Positions 12,401 to 24,400 of a stretch of DNA of 64,000 bases are shown piece by piece. Position 1 is the first letter of the stretch; each line of letters opens with the position of its first letter. A program made the translations under genes and the position numbers. This DNA comes from Perca fluviatilis (Eukaryota > Chordata > Actinopteri > Perciformes > Percidae): NCBI RefSeq assembly GCF_010015445.1, contig NC_053121.1:30637934-30701933 (forward strand). The letters run 5' to 3'. The notes beneath the pieces were generated by a model. That model did no database searches and was not told the DNA's origin. It worked only from the letters and a program-made list of their open reading frames with translations.

Positions 12401-15400
12401 GCCGTGCATTGTTTACTTTAAAAATATCCAATCTATTTTTTGTGCATGCCTGAGAGTGCTGTCTTTGCAAGACTTCTTTAGAACGGGTGTGTTTTCAAAA
12501 ATATCAGTAAAAAAGCACAAGCTACGTTGTTGCCGGCTGGGACAGTACTCCTTGTCCCAATTTTAGATTAATTTGGTGCTGTGTAAAAGCCACACCCACC
12601 TTTGTCATTTAAATCGGTCAAAATAAATCTACATTTGTTTGAAGCCTATTTTGCTTTCCTGCTCTCATTTACAAGGTAGACTTTCGAGTAATTCTCAAAG
12701 CCACATCAGGCTTGCAGTATCATATCCCTTAAAGCTATGACTCAACTTCAATAATAATGATAGGCATGTTTTAAAAAAATAAAATAAATAAACATACACA
12801 CTCTCAAAGCTTAGCTACAGATGTGGACTTGGGGAGGATGATGCACTGGATGTAGAGAATGAGTGCCAACCATTCTCCCCCTCCCCCCTTTCGCTGATCC
12901 CCCCCTCCCCTCGTACACCCCTCCCTCTGCCAGCAGGCTTTTCTAGGTCACTCCGGCACATCCTCTCCCCTCACCTCTCCCAGCACATTAAACTTTCATT
13001 GCTTCCGCAGCTTCACACACGAGGCTGTTGCCATGCCAAGCACAGGTCAGCCAGTAAGTCAGACTGCTGATGGCCAGCCAGCAGGGGAGAGTTGGTTGGT
13101 AGATGGCGAGAGATAGGTATTTTCCTACTTTGGACCTCAGAGTAGGGTGCTACAGAATGTCCTGAGATAATGTATAGCATTTCCCTTGGTGACACCTTCA
13201 CTCAAATACATCCAATATTAAAGCCATTCACCCAAAATCAGGTAATGGCTATTTTAATAATTGATTAATCATGTTAGTCAGCAGAAATGCCAAACCTTTC
13301 ATAGTTCCCGCTTTTCAAATGTCAGGATTTGTTGCTTGTCTTTTTCATGAACTAAATATATAGGGTTTGTTTGTCAAATAAAACAAGTCCTTTGGGCATT
13401 TTTTTTTTTTTTTAAACTATTTTCTGATTGGAGTAATCAAGGAGATAATAGGCAGATTAGCCCTAAATGTCATTTTCAATGCTTCCAAGTTATACAAATA
13501 TGTATATATATTTTTTTGTTAATTTCGGTGATCTGATCCATTACACTTGATCAGAGCACTAAATGTGGTTTCAGTTTTAGTGTCTGCAATGGCTTGCCTT
13601 GAAAGTTATATCAATGGAATTGATATTTGGCTTTATTGTTCTCCAGATAATGATTCCTCTGTTGGCTATTCACTGTGGTGGTGATCCATTTGGATGCTTA
13701 ACCTCCAGCTCGTGCCTTTATTGGCTGGATGTGAGGGCAGTGCAGGCTTGCCAAGAGCGCTGCCTGCCCTCTTTCTCTCCTCTGGGTGTCAAAACTCTGT
13801 TTGCTCTTTTTTTCTAAATCTCCTCCACTTCCTCCGCTGTCTCTCCTCTGTCCCTCTCACAGAGCAATTACTGGAGTTCATGCATCAACTGCCAGCATTT
13901 GCCAACATGACCATGTCAGTGAGGAGGGAACTCTGCGCCGTCATGGTTTTCGCTGTGGTGGAACGTGCCGGCACCATCGTTCTCAATGATGGAGAGGAGG
14001 TGTGTGTTGGTGCATATTTACGCACCCATAAGCCCTGTCTTGTGACTTTGTCTTGCCTTTAATTATATTTATGTATGTGTGTGTCTGTCGAGGAACTGAA
14101 CCTTAGTCTCACCCCTTCACACCAATGAATCTTTCGTCTTCCATTTAATGTTTTTTTCTGCTCTATTAAATCTGAATGGCAGACAACCAGCATCCCTTAT
14201 CTAGGATCCCTTAGGCAACTAAAGCAGGCATCACTTATTCTTATTCTCTCTCTCTCTCTCTGTGTGGTAAAGACACAACATGACTTACAATGAAGACAAT
14301 TTGATTGTAATTTTTGCTACGATGCACTCAAACAATAAAGAGCAGACCTTGCCTTGAAGGGCTGGTCACTTTACTAAATGTCTGGTCACAGAGAGTGCAG
14401 GGGTTCAATGAGCATATTGTTGCTGTCGGGGTAAAATATGTGAATCTCTTAAATGTCAGCTTTTCAGGAATTCTTGAAAACATCCTTATTTTCACTTAAT
14501 CCCTTATAAAGGATAAGAAATCATAAGACATATTTTTTATTTCAATCAAGCGTGTATGACTTGTAACAATACTTTGACTGGATTGCGTCTTCACATTCTG
14601 ATTGTGTTTTGCTGGGCGGCTCTAATAATCCTATTGCTATTATTATATTCCTCTGAGGGAAGTAAAAAACCATCTGTTAGTGCAGCAGTCCCCTTGTAGT
14701 TTCTGCATAATGTTCTTTTTGAAAAAAAACTTTGAATCTTTAAGGCACACCAGCTGTTCGGAATATTGACTGAACTTAATCTGATCTAAAAAGTTATTGT
14801 TGTTGCAGTTCCTTTTTCCAACATTTTGTTGCTTTTCTTTTTGTTCTCTTTTCTTCCAACACCGAACTACTTTAATTGCGTGTTTGTTCGGCTCCAGCTT
14901 GACTCGTGGTCGGTGATTCTGAACGGTTCGGTGGAGGTGACGTACCCTGAGGGCCGGACAGAAATTCTATGTATGGGGAACAGTTTTGGGGTGTCACCAA
15001 CCATGGAGAAGGAATACATGAAGGGCGTGATGAAGACCAAGGTGGATGACTGCCAGGTAGGATCTTGGTTGTAAATGTTCCTGCATAGTATCATGGGATT
15101 GGTTAGCAGTTCAATTTCGTCTGCATCTTAGTGCGAAAAGCCTGCAAAGAACCCTGATATCCTATGATATTAAATCCCCAAAATTAAGAAAAACACTGTT
15201 TAAAAAAAAATAAAAAAAAATAATGATATATCCCACTGTGACCCACTTCATGCAGGCATTGTTTGTACTCATGACAATGCAAATTGCTTTGGGCGATAGC
15301 ATCCACTTAAATGTAAGAAACAATCATTTTCAAAGAAAATAGGCCAGCACATGCAAAGAGCAATGACATGTTTTTAGTCCTTCTAATCATCAGGAGCTGA

Positions 15401-18400
15401 GCTCAGCGGTTGGGATGAGACAATCTTTGCTTCTAATTAGTGATAAATAATTTTTCATAATTTATCAGTGGGGATAGTAGTTTAGTTGCCATGCAAACAG
15501 TCTTTCTAATCAGCTGTTATCAGTTTTAATCTGTGTTCTAATCAGTTGCTCTCCTGGAGATTTGCTGATCTCGGATCAAATGATGGTTCAAGAATTAGTG
15601 GGATTTAGTAACACAAATATACATGTAACTGCAATACTATTAAGCAGGTAGCATCAATATATTTTTTAAGTTTGAGTCAATATGTGTCAAATCTGTTTTT
15701 AACTCTTCTTTGATCTTGTCTTGTCCAGTTTGTGTGCATAGCCCAGCAGGACTACTGCTGCATCCTCAACCAGGTGGAGAAGAACATGCAGAAGGTAGAA
15801 GAGGAAGGGGAGATCGTTATGGTGAAGGAACACCGCGAACTGGACCGCACTGGCACCAGGAAAGGACATATCGTCATTAAGGTGACAAATCAACACTCAG
15901 CAAATTTACATTTTCAAAAAAAAGAATTAGGAGGGCTCAAAAGAGACCAGATTCACTCAACAGCCAACCAAATAAGTAAGGCAAGGCAGCTTTAATTGTA
16001 AAGCACATTTCAGCAAAAGGGCAATTCAAAGTGCTTTACATAAAACATTAAAGAGCAGTTAAAAAAACAGATAAAATACGAGTATAAAATTTACAGTGCA
16101 ATTTAAGAAATTAGTTATTAAGTTATTTAAACAAAGGCAACATCAAAAACAAAGGTCTTCAGCCTTGATTTAAAAGAACTGAGAGTTTGCGCGGACATGC
16201 AGCTTTCTGGGAGTTTGTTCCAGATATGTGGAGCATAAAAACTGAACGCTGCTTCCCCCCGTTTAGTTCTGACTCTGGGGACAGCAAGCAGACCTGTCCC
16301 AGACGACCTGAGAGGCCTGGGTGGTTCATAGTGTAGTAGCAGATCAGAAATGTATTTTGGCCCTAAACCGTTTAGTGATTTATAAACCAGAAATCAATTC
16401 TTTGAGGCACAGGAAGCCAGTGTAAAGACTTCAGAACTGGAGTGATGTGATCCACATTCTTGGTCTAAGTACTGCTAGATATTTAAACAGATCTTTGCAA
16501 GCCAATCAAGTTGCATGAACGGGTATTTTAAACAAATTACACCATCATTTTTAACCTCAGGGCACATCAGAGCGTCTCACCATGCACCTGGTGGAGGAAC
16601 ACTCAGTGGTGGACCCCACCTACATCGAGGACTTCCTGTTGACCTACAGGACCTTCCTCTCCAGCCCCATGGTCGTGGGCAAGAAGCTCCTGGAGTGGTT
16701 CCACGACCCCAGTCTCAGGGACAAGGTACGGGTTTTTGTTTGACTGTACATCTGCATGAACTGATGAAATCATTTAAATATGAATTAGAGACAGAATGTC
16801 TTATTTATATACTGCAATTACATGCAATTGAATAATTGAATAGACAACTGGCATAAAAATGTAGACACTCAAACACCCCTAAGCAGAGATCTTCCATGAA
16901 CCCATAGCCATTTTAAGGTCAGGATGTAAACTACATAATACATGCACTACTAGTCAACCAGTAAACTGTATATTAACCCGTGTTGATGATGTGATTGCTC
17001 CAGGTTACACGGGTAGTCTTGCTGTGGGTAAACAATCACTTTAATGACTTTGAGGGTGACCCTCCCATGACTCACTTTCTGGAAGAGTTTGAAAACAATC
17101 TGGAGAAAGAAGTAAGTAGAACCACTTACACAGGGATGACTCGCATGCAAGAAAAATTATTTTGTGTATGCTCTTTACTGCATTTTCCTCACACGTGTCA
17201 TATTTCTTTCCAGAAAATGTGTGGGCACCTCAGACTGTTAAATATAGCGTGTGCTGCTAAAGCCAAGCCACGGCTGGTGACGCTGACCAAGCCTTCCAGG
17301 GACTCTCCACTGGCCTTCAGCCTTCTCGGAGGTCAGGAGAAAGGTTTCCGCATCTTCATTGATGCCGTGGAGCCTGGGAGCAAGGCAGCAGAAGTCGGCC
17401 TTAAGCGTGGAGATCAGGTAAAATATCTTCCTCAGACAGAATACATTGTTTCTGCTGTAAGAAAGTGTCTGCGGTTTGTTAAAATCTTGGGATTTCCTCT
17501 TCCTGTTGGCAACTGTAGGGAGGGAAACTGTAAATGCAGCTGCACATAGCCTTCAACTTAATCAAGTTTTCTATTTTTTTTTATTTTTTGTCTTTAGGCT
17601 ACAATTGTGAGCAGAAATCACTTTTGTCACAGACCAGCACTTGAACTGATCTTTTTTTCTCATGTTGGAAGTTTCTTTTTGTTGTGAAATTGGTTTTACA
17701 TTTTGCATTAAAAGGTTGTTTTTTTTAAAGTCTTAAATTGAACTTGCCAGTAGCTGCAGGCACCCTGTGTTGGCTTTCTCCTCGTAACTTGACTTCTCAA
17801 CCATTTTCACACTCTGCAGGCCTCAGGGCTTTAAGCAAAGTCCCTTAATCCTTGAAACCATCTTAAGAGTGTCTGGATGCAAGTTAAGCTCTCTTGACTC
17901 CAAACATCCTCTGCAGCTGTTTCCCCAAAAAGGAAGCGGAGAAGCTGGCATCCTTGGAAGCATTCACTCTCTCATGCCCTGCTCACACCTTCCGTTTTTT
18001 TTACAGCTTCAGTTACGATCATCATTCACTCAGGACTTATAATTTCCGAGCTTTAGTATTAGTCCCTTCAGGCCATTAGAGGTAAACTCCATGCAACGTC
18101 TTTCTAATCGCTGCTGATCCCAAAACAGACGTTTGGTCATCTAAGTCAGTGTTAACCGGCTCCACAGCAACAGAGGATGGCCTGTACTTAAGTTACAATC
18201 AAAGGTGACTTCCTCTTCCACTAAAGAGGAAGCAGCGAAGGCTGGTTAGCAGATTGTGTTAAAATGCAAATATCTGGCTCACATACAGAGGTCAAACTGT
18301 TAAGGCAATTTGAAGGTGACATGGACAATTAACGTTAATGTCAAAACCATGTGTTGGGCGAAATGTTATGATGTGTAACATGCCAGAGGATTGCCTCTTT

Positions 18401-21400
18401 GTTCACTGGATAAAATATATAGTTTAGAGATCATTACTGAATTTGTACATTAGTTCAAGGCTCAACACCTTTCTGCACAGATCCTATATGGAATGCAGTT
18501 CATTGTGACACTGTGACAAATGAGGCAGAAAAGACATTGAGTAGTTTACTGGCAGGTTTTTCTTGCCCACCACTGCAGAAATTCGATTATTAAATCTACA
18601 TGCGTATCTTAGGACCAGGTAGCCATAGCTTTAGATTTGGTTCATGTTATTAGAGAGTAATGAGGTCAATATTATGGACTGTTTGGTCAAATGCACCTGA
18701 TATATTTCTTCTTTTTTATTTCTGCAGATCTTGGAGGTCAATGGGCAGAACTTTGAGAATGTCCAGCTCAACAAAGCCAATGAGATTCTGAAGAACAACA
18801 CCCACTTGTCCATAACTGTGAAAACAAACCTATTAGGTAAGGTTTCATCATATTTATGAGACACACCTTGTTAGCATTTTGTAAAAAGGGGAGGGGGGTG
18901 AGTGAGCGGTTGCAAGGTGATTAAACTTATTTCTTGAGTACAAAATTATTTCTGACTTTTCTCAAATCGTTGCTCTTTTCTTGTGAATTAAAAATAAATA
19001 ACTATAGCATAAGCAAGCAAAATGACTCTGATTGAATTGGTCACAACTGGTAGAATCCATGTAACCGGTGAGGAGGGGTCGCAAGTAGACATTGCTTCGT
19101 TTTAAAACCTCACAAACCAAGTGCTTTGGGAACTGGTGTATTTATTTAATCAATTATAGCCAAACTTAATACTTTAAACAAAGAGAATCCTATTATGACT
19201 GAAAGAATAGAGAGTGAGTGACTGGGGAAGAAATCCTATAGTAGCCATCACTGAATACAAAGAATTTGCCCTTTTACCAAATGTTTGTCTCCTTTGTCCT
19301 TTTGTCCAGTGTTTAAAGAGCTGCTAACCAGGCCAGAACAAGACCACGATTTGGATGGTGAGGAGGAACATGACAGAAAGAACGGTGCGCCCCACCTTCC
19401 AAAGATCGGAGACATCAAGAAGGCCAGTCGCTACTCCATCCCCGACCTGGCAGTGGACGTGGAGCAGGTGATGGGCCTGGAGAAGGTCAGCAAGAAAGCA
19501 AAGGCCAACTCGGTGGGAGGACGCAACAAACTGAAGAAGATCTTCGACAAGACACTCACCAGCATCCTGCCTCCTAAACCATACAAGTAATAACACCATG
19601 TGGATTTTAACTTTTTATCAGGGCAATAAGTGTACCTTTATCGTAAAGCTGCACAAGCTAGCTTTTCATGTTGACCGTTCTAGATGGCACTGAGAGGTAA
19701 ATGTTTGAGATTTAACATTTAAGTACCCTATATAATTGTGTTTGATGGTGTCAGAAAACTGCACACAGCTGCCTATTCGCCCCACTAGCAGGTCTGTGAT
19801 TGTTTTACATCAAAAGGATTCTAAAAGCATGAGAGAGAGAGGGAAATGTGATGATTTTGATTGGTTCTATGCTGTGTGCAGAGAGGAAGCAGTGATCCAC
19901 ACATCCCCATCTGATTGGAACTGATGTTGGGCTGTTTGTCGCTACCTTATCCAGTTTGTAAAAGCGCAGAAAGTTTTTCCTGACATTGCGACGTGCTGCT
20001 CTGACTCAATCACTCAATCACCCGCTGAGCTGCTTCAGACAGATCTTGATGCATCTCATCTCGTTATCAGTTTAGTTACCAGATGAAAGTTTAAACAATC
20101 CCCCCCCCAGTGATAAAATATGTGACCTTTGCTGTGTGTGGTAGCGCCAATGCTCGCTTTCCCTTATGCTTAATAAGCCTAATATTATGTTTTATAAAAA
20201 TATCTGAATATCTCTTAATTCCTTGCGAGATCTGGTGCCTCCACTGTGAATAATGACAGGCTCATACAAATTCTTAACATGAACTCTGATTGTAGAGAGC
20301 TGAGATAAATTATAAATTAAAAAAAGTAAGTTTGTAAAGTTTAGTTTTCAGGTGTGCAAATGCTGAGTATTTTGTAACTAGCTCCTGAGGACAGCGGGAT
20401 TCTTGTTCAGTTTGTAATTTTAATGATCTAGCACCAGGTTCAGCTTTCAGATTGATATTTCTGTTCACTGACCCAAATGTGAAACTGCCACAGCACACAT
20501 CACCAAATATTATTTCTAAAAAGAGGGTTTATTTCTTGCAGAATATAGTCTATGGATTGCTCACCCAAAAAGGAGTCTACAGCTTCCTACTCCTGCCAAC
20601 ACTAATATCGCCCCCTGCCTTTTGTTGACAGAACTGCTGTCTCACCCCTCCAATGCTCTCCCTCTTGTTTCCATAGTGACGTTTGCGTGGGCCAATCGCA
20701 GGACGACATCATTGTGGGGATGAAGCAGTCCAAACAGATCGCACCAGCTCTGCCCGTTAGTGGAAACCTCTCGTCTTCAAACCCAGACCTCCTGCAGTCT
20801 CACCACCGCATCCTTGACTTCAACAACCAGCCTGGTGTGTATTACATTGCTGTGTGGATATAATGTGAGACTGGCAAGTTTGTAGCAATAAATCACTTTT
20901 TTATTTCCTTACCTTTAAACATTTGACATCTTCATTGGCAATTAAGATCCTCAAAATATGATTATGCCCTGTATTAAAAGTTTTGTATTGCTAATGTGCA
21001 TTAGCAGCAATTGCAACTTTTTAATATTGAGGAAGCCTAAAACATGAAATGATAGAATACTATTCCTTTAAGGGGGTAATATGGATATGTTATGTTACAT
21101 CATACTGATATAGATTGTGATATGCTCAATTGAGAAACCAGCTGACAGCTGACATGTCTGTTTAGTAGCTGTTTGTAGTAGCTTTCGATCATAACACATG
21201 AACTTCATCAGCAGGTGAAGTTAGCCCAGTTTGTCAACTGCTGTTTACAAGGTCAAAGATGAACTTAACTTAATTGAGACGCCATTTGAAGATAAAATAA
21301 CCGGGTATAAATGACTTTGTGGGGTAATTAAACACCACGTGGATTAAGGTACCTTATCATATTGATGCTTCAAATCTGTAAATCCTTATTGCTGTAAAGA

Positions 21401-24400
21401 AGACCTGCTCACTGGCCGTAATGGACTAATCCAACCAGAGATGTTGATGGGATAGGTGCCTAAACAGTCTGTTACCCTACCAACTGTATAGAGCCAATGA
21501 TAGAAATATGGTTTCTGTATTTCTATCTTCATTAACTCCTGTCTATCACATGGTGTTTGTGTTCTTCCAGTCCCAGTCATACTGAGTGAGTATCTTTCTC
21601 TCCCTGTGTTCCTGCTTCTCCTGGAACAGTCATGCTTTTGTCAATGCTGTCAGCATCTTTGTCAGACTTACAGACATTAATCAGCTGCTGTACTTTAGTT
21701 TGTACACGTAACGTAAACTAAGTTAATCTGCATTCGTGCTTGTCATGCTAATCAAATCAGGCTAACAGCATTGCGCTGACTGCTGACCTTTAAATTTTCT
21801 GAGGGCACATGGGTATTGGTTTGTATTTAATGGTGATTTTGGGTCATATGATCGGTGGGGTTGTGTTTCTGATCAAACTAATAAATGAAGGGAAATGAGG
21901 TTTGCGGGTGACATCCCAAAGATGCTGGGAAGATGGAATGGCTCTCGATATATCTTGTAATATATGCACCTGATATATATGTAAAAAAATCAATGCCATT
22001 ACTTTCGTAATGAGAGTTGAAAAACCTCACAGTAAAAACAACGCTGATAAATAAACAGTTCTCCTCATTATGTGTTCTGTTCATCCCCAGATATGTCGGA
22101 CCAGGTATTACGAGTCTTCAAGGCGGACCAGCAGTCTCGATACATTATGATCGGGAAGGACACGACGGCGAAGGAGGTTGTGGCTCAGGCTATCAGGGAG
22201 TTTGCCCTGACTGCAGCAGCAGAGGCTTATTCACTGTGCGAAGTATCCGTCACACCTGAGGGCGTCATCAAACAGAGGCGGTTGCCAGACCAGCTGTCTA
22301 AACTAGCCGACAGAATTCAACTAAGTGGCAGGTAATAACATCTTAAATTGGATGTGCTACTGTAAGTGCCACCTTTTTATGTCGGGATTATTGTTTTCCC
22401 TCCTTTCCTTATTCTTCTTCCTAACATGAATGTTGATGTTGTAACATAATTGTGCTGCCATTTTAGCAAGGACACTGATACAACAACATATTTTTATATT
22501 TTAACCTCAAGAGACCATCCTGGTTAAATAAAGGTCAAATAAGAATAAGTTAGGGCTGCAATTAACAATTAGTTTCTTGCGGCGACTGGCTAGCTCACCT
22601 AGTAGAGTGGGCGCCCCATGTACAGAGGCTTAGTCTTGACACAATAGCGGCCGCAGGTTCATTCCAACCTGCGTACCTTTGTTGCATGTCATTCCCCCCC
22701 TCTCTCTCTCCCTTTTCATGTCTAAGCTCGCCTATGAAATAAAGGCCGGAAATGCCCACAAAAAATCTTAATTGATCATTTAGTCTTTAAAATGAAGAAC
22801 ACAAGGTCAGGGCTTTAAATTGCTTGTTTTGTCAAACACTCGACAAACTGAATGTTATCAGTTTAGAATAAGAAATAGAGAAAATAAGTAAATCCTCTAA
22901 CTAGCAAAGCTGAAACCAGCAAATGTTTGCCTTGTTGCTTGATTTAAGTGAAACCAACCCCGCATCCTCCCCTATCATCAGATACTACCTAAAGAGCAAC
23001 ATGGAGACAGAGACGCTATGTTCAGATGAGGACGCTCAGGACCTCCTGCGAGAAGGCCAGATCTCTTTGTTACAGCTCAGCACAGTGGAGGTTGCCACTC
23101 AGCTCTCCATGCGGGCCTTTGAACTTTTCTGTGCCATCGAGCCCACCGAATACATCGACGACCTGTACAAGCTGCGCTCCAAGACGGGCTCGGCCAGCCT
23201 GAAGCGCTTCGAGGAGGCCATCAACCACGAGACCTTCTGGGTGGCCACGGAGGTGACGCGGGAGCCCAACCAGCTCAAACGCATGAAGACCGTTAAGCAC
23301 TTCATTAAGATCGCCCTGCACTGCCGCGAGTGCAAGAACTTCAACTCCATGTTCGCCATCATCAGGTGAGACAGGGAATAATGAATACATGTGTAGTGAT
23401 TTATGCATTTGGTCCACTTCGCGACGACCATGCTTAATATGTCCCCCCCCACTCCTCCTCCTCCCTGCTTCACAGTGGTCTGAACCTGGCTCCAGTCTCC
23501 AGAATGAGGGGAACATGGGAGAAGCTGCCCAGCAAGTACGAAAAGCTGTTCGGGGACCTGCAGGACCTCTTCGACCCCTCAAGAAATATGGCCAAGTACA
23601 GGAATGTCCTCAACAATCAGAACCTCCAGCCACCAATCATCCCCCTGTTCCCCGTCATCAAGAAGGACCTCACCTTCCTACATGAAGGTAGATGGCATGA
23701 AAAGCATATGTCTATATAAAAGAAATCCCTCCTCTAATCTGGTAGTATTTTGTAAAGTTTACAGTAAGTTAATGAGTGACTGAGAATCTATTCCAGACTT
23801 CATAGTTTTCATAGCCATATGATAAATTATAAATGTCACATTTTACATCAAAACAATTGTAAGTAGAAGTACATATACCATTTATTTTACTGTGCAATGG
23901 CTATACTGCCCTACAGTTTATATGATATGATATGATAGTTAGACAGACTGTGTAACAGAAATGTCGTTTATTTTGTTACATGCCTAAACTTTTTTTTGCT
24001 TTTGAAATGAATGCAATGTGGAAAAATAGTATTTAAAAAATGAAATAAGTCCTTTTAGCTATCTTGTTTTATAAAAAAAAATAATAATAATATTAATAAT
24101 CATTTTATTTAAAAAGGGACAGTGCAATTAACATTCAAACAAATGTACCCAACTTAGCTGAAAGGCTAGTTTTTGCAGTTTCCTTGGAAAAGACATACTT
24201 CTTTGCTGTAATATTTTTTTTATGGTATAACAAACCTAATGTCAGATTATGGTCCTCACTTCATTTGAACCAAATTTGTAGTTGTGGCTTTGCAGGGCAG
24301 TATTATGTCTTTATGATCATGTCTTTTGATTCAGCTATGTCCTTGGACCACCACTCCAAACAATTAGTTAGAAACGGTTTCTTCCAACTGAGGAATATTT

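Noticed and set aside
22580..22768. tRNA gene
   Set aside because: Box A and box B are recognisable, but the cloverleaf is not intact and a SINE body and tail follow. Same for the copy at 57745-57951.
23070..23582. 170-codon open frame on the minus strand
   Set aside because: It is the antisense shadow of rapgef2 catalytic exons M and N, which have the conserved protein on the + strand. The other antisense frames over exons are rejected likewise.
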